From Bin87 sp965219925 (GTDB lineage Bacteria > Chloroflexota > Dehalococcoidia > Lucifugimonadales > UBA3495): a stretch of DNA of 64,000 nt. The stretch lies in contig OZ244795.1 in NCBI GenBank assembly GCA_965219925.1, forward strand, positions 744,001-808,000. Direction: 5' to 3'. The translations under genes were made by a program, and so were the position numbers. Below are positions 32,828 through 42,405 of this stretch, piece after piece. The first letter of the stretch is position 1. Every line of letters starts with the position of its first letter. Below the pieces are notes generated by a model that ran no database searches, had not been told where the DNA came from, and was given only the letters and a program-made list of their open reading frames with translations.

Positions 32828-33745
32828 CTAACGCCTGATCCTGGGATCCGCGTACACGTACAATATGTCAACGATGAGCGCAGTCAGGATGTAGAAAAAT
32901 GCCGATGCCATCACGGCCGCCTGCACTACCGGGAAATTGCGCTGCAAAACACCATCCAGCAACAATCGGCCCAGGCCAGGCCAGGCAAACACCACCTCCA
33001 CCACGATAGCCCCGTTCAGCAGACCGGCCAGGCTGATCCCGCTGAACGTGAGGATGGGAATCAACGCGTTGCGCAGGGCGTGCTTCCACACCACCATCCC
33101 ATCTTTCAATCCCTTGATGCGCGCGAAACGCACGTAGTCGCTGTCCATCACTTCCAACATGCTGGATCGCCCTAGCCGCATGATGCCGGCCATGATGGAC
33201 CAGGCCAGCACAAATGCCGGCAGGATAAAATGATCCGGGCCGCCACGACCATAGGTCGGCAGCACTTTCAGAATTGCTCCGAACAGCAGAATGAGCATGA
33301 TCGCCACCCAGAATTGGGGGGCTGCCATGCCAAGCACGGCAAATAACTTGCCGGTTCTATCGAAAATCGAGTCGCGTCTTACCGCCGACAGAATCCCCAA
33401 CGGTATGCCGACTACAATCGCCAGCAACATCCCGGCCAACGCCAGTTGCAGCGTGGCCGGCAACCGCTCCAGCAGCAAGTCCCTGGTCGGCCTGCGGTCT
33501 CTGATCGAAACTCCGAAATCCCCTACCACCGCGCCGCGCAGGAATATGTAGTACTGCTCGGTCAACGGTTTATCGAGGCCGAGCTGTTTCTTCAACCGTT
33601 CGTAGTCAGCCTTCCCCGACGCCTCGGGCGGCAACAGGACCAGCGCCGGATCGCCCGTCAACCGGGTGGCCAGGAACACCAGCAAGCTGATGACCACCAG
33701 GGTAAAGAATCCCTGAATAACTCGTATGGCTACGAATTGCCACAT
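32828..33745 (-). CDS. Peptide-type ABC transporter permease (OppB-like)
   Basis: A 305-residue membrane protein with six segments. The N-terminus VIRVIQGFFTLVVISLLVFLATRLTGDP is typical of the DppB/OppB type; the C-terminal half has the ATPase-contact loop (VWKHALRNALIPILTFSG) and the final FAWPGLGRLLLDGVLQRNFPVVQA block. It starts 33 bases after the binding-protein gene 1, so the order SBP1-oppB-oppC-oppD-oppF is one operon. Confidence 0.92.
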   Translation of the reverse strand: MWQFVAIRVIQGFFTLVVISLLVFLATRLTGDPALVLLPPEASGKADYERLKKQLGLDKPLTEQYYIFLRGAVVGDFGVSIRDRRPTRDLLLERLPATLQLALAGMLLAIVVGIPLGILSAVRRDSIFDRTGKLFAVLGMAAPQFWVAIMLILLFGAILKVLPTYGRGGPDHFILPAFVLAWSIMAGIMRLGRSSMLEVMDSDYVRFARIKGLKDGMVVWKHALRNALIPILTFSGISLAGLLNGAIVVEVVFAWPGLGRLLLDGVLQRNFPVVQAAVMASAFFYILTALIVDILYVYADPRIRR

Positions 33746-33778
33746 TGATTTTACCCGTCCATCAGCCTGCTGTAGATA

Positions 33779-35506
33779 CTAAGATTCCGGATTCAGCTGC
33801 ATCGTCCAAAGCGCGGTCTGGTACGCAACCACCGGCCAGGGATCCCAGGAAGCAATCCGCGGCCCGACTCCCCACGGCAGGTTCACGTATCCCGTCCCAA
33901 ATTCGTAATGCTCCTCGTAGAGAATCTTGTAGGCGTCGTTGAACGCCTGTTGCCTCTCGGTCGGATCGACCACCGCCAGCGCATCCTTGGCCACTGCGAT
34001 CAGATCATCGCGTCGCCCGCCCAAGTGTGCGCCGCCTTCGGGGTCTCCGTAGATGGCATTCGTAATGCTGCCGCCATCCCACCGAGACTCGTTCGCCCGC
34101 ATTATGACCTTCCCGTCCAACTGACGGTCAAACCACCGCTCTCTAACGGTGGAGGCTTCGCCAACCAGCACCTCAACGTCGATCCCCAGGTTCTGCCGCC
34201 ACATGTCGGCGATCAACTGCGCCTGCTCCGGCAGGAACGGTACGTCCCCCGCCTTCCAGGTATGAATCTCCAGCGTTCCAAAGCCTTCGCCACCGGGATA
34301 GCCCGCGTCAACCAACAGCTGTTGCGCTTTTTCGGGGTCAAACGGGAACGGGTCCAGTTCAGCGCTGTATCCCAGCGCATTGGGCGTTACCCAGTTCCAG
34401 CCTTTCGACACTGCGGCTTCCGGCCCATACAGCTGTGAGATGATCAGGTCTTTGTCAATCGCGTAGTCCAGCGCCTGCCGTACTTCCTTCTTGTTGCACG
34501 GGAACTGTACTTCCCAGCATCCCGGCAGCAGAATCCACATGTACGATGATTCTTGCGACCAGATCAGCCGCCCGCCGCCGTCTTCAATCTGTTCCTTTAC
34601 CGAAAGGTTGGCCTCGATGACATCAGCGTCACCCGCCCGCAACGCGGCAGTGCGCGTTGACACTTCCGGCACCAATCGCAGGTCCAGCGTCTGGAATGTG
34701 GGGCTGCGCTCCGGCAGGAAATAGTCATCGTAGCGTTCCAGCAACATTTGCTCGCTGATGACGTGATCTTCCAACCGGAACGGCCCAGCGCCGATGGGCG
34801 CCGCGTTGTATCCGTCCTGTCCTACGCTTTCAAAGTAGGCTTTCGGCAGCACCACTCCGGCGATTCCAAAACTCAATTCAGATATGAAGAAGGGGAAAAA
34901 CGCCTTGGGGGATTTGTGCTTCACCCGCAGCGTGGAGGAGTCGATGGCTTCGATACTTTCGGTATCTGCCGCCTCGGCTTGCACGCTGGGGCTCAGAGAA
35001 GTTTCAATCGCCTCCGGGCCGAACACGAACTCCATCGTGAACAACGCATCGTCGATGGTTAGCGGGTCCCCGTTGTGGAAGGTAATTCCTTCGCGCAACG
35101 TCACATCCCACGTCAGCCCGTCCGCCGATACCTGCCAGTCGGTGATTACTCCCGGCAGCATCTCAACGTTCTCGTTGCCGTTGATCCAGAAGGCATGCAT
35201 CTGCCGGCCGTAGGTGGCCGTCTCGCCGACGCCGTCCCGTGGGGTGAACAACTCGTTGGCCCACACTGCGTTCATCAGCGTTACTTTGCCGCCGGTGAAT
35301 TCAGTGCTACCGGGCGCGCCGGCCGTTTGCTGCGGCACTGCGGTGGCCCCGTCGTCAGCGGTCTGATCCGTGGTTGCGGCTCCGCTCGACCCATCGTCGT
35401 CGGTGCCAGCATCTTCCGATGGACTGCCGCACGCCGCCAACGCTGCCAGGAGCAGTACGGCTGCGGCCACCAGTATCGTCTTCATACCCAGTTTATCGAC
35501 CAACAT
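33779..35506 (-). CDS. Peptide-type ABC binding lipoprotein, paralogue 1
   Basis: A 575-residue family 5 solute-binding lipoprotein. The start ATG 35506 has GGAGGG 8 bases before it. The signal VAAAVLLLAALAAC places the lipid-bearing Cys at 26. A Ser/Thr/Asp/Gly-rich linker (residues 27-70) precedes the binding fold, which starts near GGKVTLMNAVW. The SBP_bac_5 signature region is EDGLT-like (VSADGLTWDVTLREGITFHNGDP). LPGCWEVQFPCNKKEVRQAL contains a Cys pair near residues 335-343. It is the first gene of the opp operon, and the promoter at 35581 fits. Three paralogues follow upstream; large stretches of its DNA are identical to paralogue 4. Confidence 0.9.
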   Translation of the reverse strand: MLVDKLGMKTILVAAAVLLLAALAACGSPSEDAGTDDDGSSGAATTDQTADDGATAVPQQTAGAPGSTEFTGGKVTLMNAVWANELFTPRDGVGETATYGRQMHAFWINGNENVEMLPGVITDWQVSADGLTWDVTLREGITFHNGDPLTIDDALFTMEFVFGPEAIETSLSPSVQAEAADTESIEAIDSSTLRVKHKSPKAFFPFFISELSFGIAGVVLPKAYFESVGQDGYNAAPIGAGPFRLEDHVISEQMLLERYDDYFLPERSPTFQTLDLRLVPEVSTRTAALRAGDADVIEANLSVKEQIEDGGGRLIWSQESSYMWILLPGCWEVQFPCNKKEVRQALDYAIDKDLIISQLYGPEAAVSKGWNWVTPNALGYSAELDPFPFDPEKAQQLLVDAGYPGGEGFGTLEIHTWKAGDVPFLPEQAQLIADMWRQNLGIDVEVLVGEASTVRERWFDRQLDGKVIMRANESRWDGGSITNAIYGDPEGGAHLGGRRDDLIAVAKDALAVVDPTERQQAFNDAYKILYEEHYEFGTGYVNLPWGVGPRIASWDPWPVVAYQTALWTMQLNPES

Positions 35507-35580
35507 GTGGAAACCCTCCATCAGGACGCCAAAATAAGTTATCACACCCCTGTTATGAAATACGGAGTTGCGTGGCGGCG

Positions 35581-35609
35581 ACATTAGCACAGACATCCGG
35601 CGACGTCAA
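35581..35609 (-). promoter_or_regulatory. Probable promoter of SBP1-oppBCDF
   Basis: On the minus strand TTGACG (35609-35604), 17-base spacer, TAATGT (35586-35581), with GTGC before the -10. The remainder of the 457-base gap to the next gene shows no other feature. Confidence 0.5.
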
Positions 35610-35963
35610 ATTGCGTATGACAGTCCTGTTTTGGGTACGGATACAGTAGAAACCCACTCCCCCTATGGTGGTTTCGTAACACGTTCATATGTTTTTGAAA
35701 TTACCTTCGTACATGACCACTATTCGGAGCGCGATAGTAGATTTAGTAACTAATCCCTCAGTGAACCCAATTTACGAGATGCGTAATTTCGCGCTCCGCA
35801 GTCAACTGATGGCTGTCAAGTATCTCCGCAAGCAGCCCGGATCGCGCCACGGCCAAGCCGGCTGATGATTGCCGGGGTGGAAAACTCCTACAACCCTTGC
35901 ATGGTCACGATTCGTCCAACCACCCCCGGCAAACCATTCCGCTACCGAATAGCATAGTGCAGA

Positions 35964-37703
35964 TTACGGGTTCACCTTCATCGTCCAGATGGCCGTCTGG
36001 TATGCCACCACCGGCCACGGCTCCCACGATTCGATTCTGGGTCCGACTCCCCAGGGCAAGTTCACGTAACCAATCCCGAATTCGTAGTGTTCGTCCCGAA
36101 GAGTCTTGTAGGCCTTATTGAATGCCTCGTGGCGCAGGGCCGGATCTATCACCGCCAATGCCTCCTGAGCCACCGCGATCAGGTCTTCCCTTTTGCCACC
36201 CAGGTGTGCGTTGCCTTCTGGATCACCGTAGATGCCGTTAGTTATGCTGCCACCATCCCAACGGGCCTCGTTAGCGCGAATCATTATCTGCCCGTCCAAC
36301 TGCCGGTCAAACCAGCGTTCTCGGACGGTGGCGGCCTCGCCAACCAGCACTTCAACCTCTATCCCCAGATTCTCCCGCCACATGTCCGCAATCAGCTGGG
36401 CCAATTCCGGCAGAAACGGAACGTCCCCGGCCTTCCACGTGTGCACGGTCAAAGTTCCAAAACCCTCGCCTCCAGGATAACCGGCGTCGGCCAGCAGCTG
36501 TTGCGCTTTTGCGGGGTCGAAGGGGAAGGGGTCCAGAGCTTCGCTGTAGCCCAGCGAGCTGGGTGTGGCATGAACCCAGCCTCGCGATACAGCGGCATCG
36601 GGGCCATAAAGTTCGTTGATGATCAAATCCTTGTCGATTGCGTAGCCCAGAGCCTGCCGGACCTCTTTCTTGTTGCAGGGAAACTGCACTTCCCAGCAGC
36701 CTGGCAACAGTATCCAGTTGTACGAAGATTCCTGCGCCCAGATGAAACGTCCGCCGCCGGTTTCAACCTGGTCCTGCACGGCCAGATTTGCCTCGATCAC
36801 GTCGGCGTCGCCGGCTCTCAGCGCAGCAGTGCGCGTTGAAACTTCGGGCACCAGGCGGAGATCCAGCGTCTGGAACGACGGGCCGCGCTCGGGCAGGAAG
36901 TAATCATCAAAACGTTCCAGCAGAATCTGTTCGCTTACGATGTGCTTTTCCAGTCGGAAAGGGCCCGCTCCGATCGGCGCCTCGTTGTAGCCGTCCTGCC
37001 CGACACTCTCGAAATAATCCTTGGGCAGCACTACGCCCGCGATACCAAAACTCAAGTCGGACAGAAAGAAGGGGAAGTAGGCTTTGGCTACAGAATGCGT
37101 GATCCGCAGCGAGTCGGGTCCGGTCACCTCGATGCTCTCGGTTTCGGCAGCCTCGAGTTGAATGGCCGGGCTGATCGATTCCGTTATGGCTTCCGGGCCG
37201 AACGTGAAATCCATGGTGAACTTGGCGTCATCAATGGTGAAGGGGGCTCCGTTGTGGAATGTGATCCCTTCGCGCATGGTTAGATCCCAGTACGTCCCGT
37301 CCTCAGACACACTCCAGTCCGTCAGCACACCCGGAACCATCTCCAGGTTCTCGTTACCGTTGATCCAGAAAGCGTGCATCTGCCGACCGTAGGTGGCCGT
37401 CTCCCCAACGCCGTCACGAGGTGTAAATAACTCAGTGGCCCAAACCGCGTTCATCAGCGTTACCTTGCCGCCGGTGAATTCAGTGGCGCCGGGCGCGCCG
37501 GAGGTTTGCTGCGGCATTGCAGTGGCGGCCATTGCCGAACCGCCGCCGCCGTCGGCTGGTTGATCGGTCGTAGCAGCCCCGCTCGACCCATCGCCGCCGG
37601 CGCCAACATCCTCGGATGGGCTGCCACACGCCGCCAACCCTGAGAGAAACAGGGCGGCGAGCATAACTACTATCGTCCTGATACCCAATTTTCGAAACAA
37701 CAT
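35964..37703 (-). CDS. Peptide-type ABC binding lipoprotein, paralogue 2
   Basis: A 579-residue paralogue of SBP1. The start ATG 37703 has GGAGGGG upstream, with a further ATG 15 bases before it that overlaps the ribosome site. The lipobox is LSGLAAC, Cys26. It is the most divergent of the four: it reads GGGRFIWAQESSYNWILLPGC where the others have GGGRLIWSQ, and AKAYFPFFLSD in place of PKAFFPFF. Predicted to feed the same OppBCDF or an unlinked permease with a different solute. It has its own promoter 74-102 bases upstream. Confidence 0.88.
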   Translation of the reverse strand: MLFRKLGIRTIVVMLAALFLSGLAACGSPSEDVGAGGDGSSGAATTDQPADGGGGSAMAATAMPQQTSGAPGATEFTGGKVTLMNAVWATELFTPRDGVGETATYGRQMHAFWINGNENLEMVPGVLTDWSVSEDGTYWDLTMREGITFHNGAPFTIDDAKFTMDFTFGPEAITESISPAIQLEAAETESIEVTGPDSLRITHSVAKAYFPFFLSDLSFGIAGVVLPKDYFESVGQDGYNEAPIGAGPFRLEKHIVSEQILLERFDDYFLPERGPSFQTLDLRLVPEVSTRTAALRAGDADVIEANLAVQDQVETGGGRFIWAQESSYNWILLPGCWEVQFPCNKKEVRQALGYAIDKDLIINELYGPDAAVSRGWVHATPSSLGYSEALDPFPFDPAKAQQLLADAGYPGGEGFGTLTVHTWKAGDVPFLPELAQLIADMWRENLGIEVEVLVGEAATVRERWFDRQLDGQIMIRANEARWDGGSITNGIYGDPEGNAHLGGKREDLIAVAQEALAVIDPALRHEAFNKAYKTLRDEHYEFGIGYVNLPWGVGPRIESWEPWPVVAYQTAIWTMKVNP

Positions 37704-37776
37704 AAAGAACCCCTCCATGTCGATCGTGAGTGCTTTGGCTCGTTCGCTATGAGGTAAGAAACAATGGGTAGGCGAA

Positions 37777-37805
37777 ACAATAGCACAAATACCAAATTGG
37801 AGCAA
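37777..37805 (-). promoter_or_regulatory. Probable promoter of SBP2
   Basis: Minus strand TTGCTC (37805-37800), 17-base spacer, TATTGT (37782-37777). The flanks are clearly homologous to the SBP3 promoter region. Confidence 0.5.
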
Positions 37806-37907
37806 TTTACGTCGTTATCAACGGGTATAGACTCGATATTCATCATAATAAGTTTTCATTATTCGGTTTTCGTAATTTACTGTCCGAGCAAAACTATGGT
37901 GCGATTG

Positions 37908-38128
37908 CCGGAGACGCAACAGTATCGGGCCACCCGGTTACCGGGTGGCCCGATTTCACATCAGGCTAAACACCTTCAGGCGATAACCCCCACGCCACTC
38001 TTACGGTTACGATTCGCCCAACCACCCCAGGCAGATCGTTCCTCTACCGAATAGCATGGTCCAGATTACGGGTTCAATCGCATGGTCCAGATGGCCGTCT
38101 GGTACGCCACCACCGGCCAGGGATCCCA
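37908..38128. repeat. 221-bp direct repeat, copy 1 (end of SBP3 and its 3' flank)
   Basis: By eye it is identical to 40067-40287. It includes the last 20 codons of SBP3, 112 bases of downstream DNA and the hairpin. The identity stops at GGATCCCA inside the coding region. Confidence 0.85.
37924..37954 (-). terminator. Strong hairpin downstream of SBP3
   Basis: ATCGGGCCACCCGG and its exact inverse with a 3-base loop, 14-base-pair stem, 112 bases after the SBP3 stop. There is no T-run, so termination would rest on the stem or it may protect the transcript end. Confidence 0.5.
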
Positions 38129-39799
38129 CGCCGCGATTCTCGGGCCAACGCCCCAGGGCAGGTTCACGTATCCCGTGCCGAACTCGTAATGCTCCTCGTA
38201 AAGAATCTTGTAGGCGTCATTGAACGCCTGTTGCCTCTCGGCCGGATCGACCACCGTCAGCGCATTCTTGGCCACCGCGACCAGATCATCGCGCCGACCG
38301 CCCAGGTGTGCGCCGCCTTGCGGGTCGCCATATACAGCGTTCGTAATGCTGCCGCCGTCCCAGCGGGCCTCGTTCGCCCGCACGATGATTTTGCCGTCCA
38401 GCTGCCGGTCAATCCAGCGCTCCCGGACGGTAGCGGCGTCGCCAACCAGCACCTCAACGTCGATCCCCAGATTCTGCCGCCACATGTCGGCGATCAACTG
38501 CGCTTGCTCCGGCAGGAACGGTACGTCCCCCGCCTTCCAGGTATGAATCTCCAGCGTTCCGAAGCCTTCGCCCCCGGGATAGCCCGCGTCAACCAACAGC
38601 TGTTGCGCTTTTTCGGGGTCAAACGGGAACGGGTCCAGGTCGGTGCTGTATCCCAGGGCGTTGGGGGTCACCCATACCCACCCCTTGGACACCCCGGCTT
38701 CCGTGCCGTACAGCTGGGAGATGATCAGGTCTTTGTCAACTGCGTAATCCAATGCGTGGCGCACTTCCTTCTTGTTGCACGGGAACTGCACTTCCCAACA
38801 ACCAGGAAGAAGAATCCATATATACGAAGATTCTTGCGACCAGATCAACCGGCCGCCACCATCCTCAATCTGTTCCTTTACCGACAGATTGGCCTCGATG
38901 ACATCAGCATCACCCGCCCTCAGTGCGGCAGTGCGCGTTGACACTTCCGGCACCAATCGCAGATCCAGCGTGTCGAACGTCGGACTGCGCTCCGGCAGGA
39001 AGTAATCATCGTACCGTTCCAGCAACATTTGCTCGCTAATAACGTGGTTCTCCAGCCGGAACGGTCCCGCTCCCACCGGCGCCCCGTTGTAAGCCTCCTG
39101 CCCGACGCTTTCAAAGTAAGCCTTGGGCAGCACTACACCGGCGATGCCAAAGCTCAATTCAGATATGAAGAACGGGAAAAACGCCTTGGGAGCCTTGTGC
39201 GTCACCCGCAGCGTGGTGGAGTCGATGGCTTCAATAGTTTCCGTATCCGCCGCCTCCGCCTGTACGCTGGCGCTGATCGATTTTTCGATCGACTCGGGGC
39301 CGAATACGAACTCCATAGTGAATAACGCGTCGTCGATGGTTAGCGGATCGCCGTTGTGGAAGGTAATCCCCTCCCGCAACGTCAAATCCCACGACAAGCC
39401 GTCTTCCGATACCTGCCAGTCTGTGATTACTCCCGGCAGCATCTCAACGTTTTCGTTCCCGTTGATCCAGAAGGCGTGCATCTGCCGGCCGTAGGTGGCC
39501 GTCTCCCCAACGCCGTCCCGTGGTGTGAACAGTTCGTTGGCCCACACTGCGTTCATCAGCGTTACTTTGCCGCCGGTGAATTCAGTGCCACTGGGCGCGC
39601 CGGCGGTTTGCTGCGGCACTGCGGTAGCGGCCGCTGCCGAACCGCCGCCGGCCGGTTGATCCGTTGTAGCAGCCCCGCTCGATGCGTCACCGTTGGTACC
39701 AGCATCCTCGGACGGGCTGCCACAGGCGGCCAACCCGGCCAGAAACAAGGCGGCGAGCGTAATCATTATCATCCTGATACCCAATTTTCGAAACAACAT
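38066..39799 (-). CDS. Peptide-type ABC binding lipoprotein, paralogue 3
   Basis: A 577-residue family 5 binding lipoprotein. The start ATG 39799 follows GGAGGGTCCCT. The signal MLFRKLGIRMIMITLAALFL ends in LAGLAAC, Cys26. Sequence and signal are nearly as in paralogue 4, including GGGRLIWSQESSYIWILLPGC. The last 20 codons and the 3' flank are identical to paralogue 4. Its own promoter and a downstream hairpin mark it as a separate transcript. Confidence 0.9.
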   Translation of the reverse strand: MLFRKLGIRMIMITLAALFLAGLAACGSPSEDAGTNGDASSGAATTDQPAGGGSAAAATAVPQQTAGAPSGTEFTGGKVTLMNAVWANELFTPRDGVGETATYGRQMHAFWINGNENVEMLPGVITDWQVSEDGLSWDLTLREGITFHNGDPLTIDDALFTMEFVFGPESIEKSISASVQAEAADTETIEAIDSTTLRVTHKAPKAFFPFFISELSFGIAGVVLPKAYFESVGQEAYNGAPVGAGPFRLENHVISEQMLLERYDDYFLPERSPTFDTLDLRLVPEVSTRTAALRAGDADVIEANLSVKEQIEDGGGRLIWSQESSYIWILLPGCWEVQFPCNKKEVRHALDYAVDKDLIISQLYGTEAGVSKGWVWVTPNALGYSTDLDPFPFDPEKAQQLLVDAGYPGGEGFGTLEIHTWKAGDVPFLPEQAQLIADMWRQNLGIDVEVLVGDAATVRERWIDRQLDGKIIVRANEARWDGGSITNAVYGDPQGGAHLGGRRDDLVAVAKNALTVVDPAERQQAFNDAYKILYEEHYEFGTGYVNLPWGVGPRIAAWDPWPVVAYQTAIWTMRLNP

Positions 39800-39870
39800 A
39801 AGGGACCCTCCATGCCGATCGTTACTGCTTTGGCGCGTTCACCCTCGGGGAAAAGCGATCGGTAACAGAA

Positions 39871-39899
39871 GCAATAACACAAATACCAAATTGGAGCAA
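39871..39899 (-). promoter_or_regulatory. Probable promoter of SBP3
   Basis: Minus strand TTGCTC (39899-39894), 17-base spacer, TATTGC (39876-39871), 72-100 bases before the start. The 425-base gap beyond holds a SBP2-like leader and the 3' flank of SBP4. Confidence 0.5.
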
Positions 39900-40066
39900 T
39901 TTCCGTTGTTATCAACGGGTATAGACTCGATAATCATCACCGTCAGTTATTATTATTCTGTTTTCGTAATATGCCTTTCCAGCAAAACTATAGTGCGATT
40001 GGCTCAACCCTCACGGCCAAGACCCGGCGGCGGACAGGGCGACCCAGCGTACTCGCGCCCACGTGG

Positions 40067-40287
40067 CCGGAGACGCAACAGTATCGGGCCACCCGGTTAC
40101 CGGGTGGCCCGATTTCACATCAGGCTAAACACCTTCAGGCGATAACCCCCACGCCACTCTTACGGTTACGATTCGCCCAACCACCCCAGGCAGATCGTTC
40201 CTCTACCGAATAGCATGGTCCAGATTACGGGTTCAATCGCATGGTCCAGATGGCCGTCTGGTACGCCACCACCGGCCAGGGATCCCA
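40067..40287. repeat. 221-bp direct repeat, copy 2 (end of SBP4 and its 3' flank)
   Basis: Identical to 37908-38128. Just upstream (39980-40066) this copy has extra bases absent from copy 1, beginning GGCTCAACCCTCACGG; a related stretch recurs upstream of SBP4 near 42160. It marks the unit of duplication or conversion. Confidence 0.85.
40083..40113 (-). terminator. Strong hairpin downstream of SBP4
   Basis: The same 14-base-pair, 3-base-loop hairpin as at 37924, inside the 221-bp repeat. Confidence 0.5.
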
Positions 40288-41964
40288 GGAAGCAATCCGC
40301 GGCCCGACTCCCCACGGCAGGTTCACATATCCCGTGCCAAACTCGTAATGCTCCTCGTAAAAAATCTTGTAGGCATCGTTGAACGCCTGTTGCCGGTCCT
40401 CCGGATTCACAATCGTCAACGCGTTCTTGGCCACAGCGATCAAATCATCGCGCCGCCCGCCCAGGTGGGCACCGCCTTCGGGGTCGCCGTATACGGCGTT
40501 CATCGCGCTACCACCGTCCCAGCGAGCCTCGTTCGCCCGCACTATGACCTTTCCGTCCAGCTGACGGTCAAACCACCGCTCTCTAACAGTGGCAGCATCG
40601 CCAACCAGCACCTCAACGTCGATCCCCAGGTTCTGCCGCCACATGTCGGCGATCAACTGCGCCTGCTCCGGCAGGAACGGTACGTCCCCCGCCTTCCAGG
40701 TATGAATCTCCAGCGTTCCAAAGCCTTCGCCACCGGGATAGCCCGCGTCAACCAACAACTGTTGCGCTTTTTCGGGATCGAAGGGCAAGGGGTCCAGATC
40801 ATCGCTGTATCCCAGCGCACTGGGTGTTACGTAGCTCCAGCCTTTCGACACCGCAGCTTCCGGCCCATACAACTCGGCGATGATCAGGTCTTTGTCAATC
40901 GCGTAGTCCAGCGCCTGCCGTACTTCCTTCTTGCTGCACGGGAACTGCACTTCCCAGCATCCCGGCAGCAAGACCCACATGTACGATGATTCTTGCGACC
41001 AGATCAGCCGCCCGCCGCCGTCTTCAATCTGGTCCTTTACCGAAAGGTTGGCCTCGATGACGTCAGCGTCACCCGCCCGCAACGCGGCAGTGCGCGTCGA
41101 CACTTCCGGCACCAATCGCAGGTCCAGCGTCTGGAACGAGGGGCTGCGCTCCGGCAGGTAGTAATCATCGTACCGTTCCAGCAACATTTGCTCGCTGATG
41201 ACGTGATCTTCCAACCGGAACGGCCCGGCGCCGATGGGCGCCGCGTTGTATCCGTCCTGTCCTACGCTTTCAAAGTAGGCCTTCGGCAACACCACACCAG
41301 CGATACCGAAACTCAACTCCGACAGGAAGAAGGGGAAAAACGCCTTGGGAGACTTGTGCCTAACCCGCAGCGTGGTGGAGTCAATCGCTTCGATACTTTC
41401 CGTGTCCGCCGCCTCGGCTTGCACGCTCGGGCTCATCGATGTCTCGATTGACTCCGGCCCGAACACAAACTCCATGGTGAATAACGCGTCGTCAATGGTT
41501 AGCGGATCGCCGTTGTGGAAGGTAATCCCCTCCCGCAACGTCACGTCCCACGACAACCCATCCTCCGATACCTGCCAGTCGGTGATTACTCCCGGCAGCA
41601 TCTCAACGTTCTCGTTGCCGTTGATCCAGAAGGCATGCATCTGCCGGCCGTAGGTGGCCGTCTCGCCGACGCCGTCCCGTGGGGTGAACAACTCGTTGGC
41701 CCACACCGCATTCATCAGCGTTACTTTGCCGCCGGTGAATTCAGTGCTGCCGGGAGCGCCGGAGGTTTGCTGCGGCACTGCAGTGGCGGCCATTGCCGAA
41801 CCGCCGCCGCTATCGGCCGGTTGATCCGTAGCAGCAGCTCCGCCCGACCCGGCACCATCGGCGCCAGCATCCTCGGACGGGCTGCCGCAGGCGGCCAACC
41901 CGGCCAGAAACAAGGCGGCGAGCGTAATCACTATCATCCTGATACCCAATTTTCGCAGCAACAT
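40225..41964 (-). CDS. Peptide-type ABC binding lipoprotein, paralogue 4
   Basis: A 579-residue paralogue. The start ATG 41964 has GGAGG upstream. The lipobox is LAGLAAC, Cys26. It is a mosaic: its last 20 codons match paralogue 3 exactly, the next stretch (from 40279, CAGGAAGCAATCCGCGGCCC) matches paralogue 1, and 40625-40757 is identical to paralogue 1 at 34185-34317. FPCSKKEVRQAL replaces the FPCNKK of the others. The unit has its own promoter and hairpin. Confidence 0.9.
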   Translation of the reverse strand: MLLRKLGIRMIVITLAALFLAGLAACGSPSEDAGADGAGSGGAAATDQPADSGGGSAMAATAVPQQTSGAPGSTEFTGGKVTLMNAVWANELFTPRDGVGETATYGRQMHAFWINGNENVEMLPGVITDWQVSEDGLSWDVTLREGITFHNGDPLTIDDALFTMEFVFGPESIETSMSPSVQAEAADTESIEAIDSTTLRVRHKSPKAFFPFFLSELSFGIAGVVLPKAYFESVGQDGYNAAPIGAGPFRLEDHVISEQMLLERYDDYYLPERSPSFQTLDLRLVPEVSTRTAALRAGDADVIEANLSVKDQIEDGGGRLIWSQESSYMWVLLPGCWEVQFPCSKKEVRQALDYAIDKDLIIAELYGPEAAVSKGWSYVTPSALGYSDDLDPLPFDPEKAQQLLVDAGYPGGEGFGTLEIHTWKAGDVPFLPEQAQLIADMWRQNLGIDVEVLVGDAATVRERWFDRQLDGKVIVRANEARWDGGSAMNAVYGDPEGGAHLGGRRDDLIAVAKNALTIVNPEDRQQAFNDAYKIFYEEHYEFGTGYVNLPWGVGPRIASWDPWPVVAYQTAIWTMRLNP

Positions 41965-42036
41965 CAGGAAATCCTCCATGCCGTTCGTGGCCGCTTTGGC
42001 GCGTTCACCTTCAGGGACAAGCGATTGGTAACAGAA

Positions 42037-42065
42037 GCAATAGCATACCCGCTAATTTTCGTCAA
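42037..42065 (-). promoter_or_regulatory. Probable promoter of SBP4
   Basis: Minus strand TTGACG (42065-42060), 17-base spacer, TATTGC (42042-42037). The 441-base gap also contains a leader fragment like that upstream of SBP3 and, on the plus strand, a TATAAT at 42337 that may serve the cupin gene. Confidence 0.5.
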
Positions 42066-42405
42066 TTTCTATCATGATTATTGAGATAAACACCTAATTA
42101 ACAACAGCGTGTATAAGAATGTGTTGTTTTACGTAAACCGGATGCGCCAGCAAAACCATGGTGCGATTGGCCAAACCCTCACGGCCAGGTCCCGGCGGCG
42201 ACTGATCATCCCCCGGCCTTCCCGACGCTATAACCGTGGCGGGCACCGGTCTCCCGCGCGTACCATCCCGCCTCTCGTCACGCCGGTGGAAACGGCAGCC
42301 AGCCTCAAGCGGCCCGGCCGGGTGGGCGTTGTTATGTATAATGCCCGCAGATTACCGGCGCCGGACGTGGTTGAACCGCCGGCAGCACGACAAGGAGTTC
42401 CTGCA

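Noticed and set aside
37740..40066. Search for transposase genes around the SBP duplications
   Set aside because: None were found; the duplicates appear to come from homologous recombination between copies, not from an insertion sequence.
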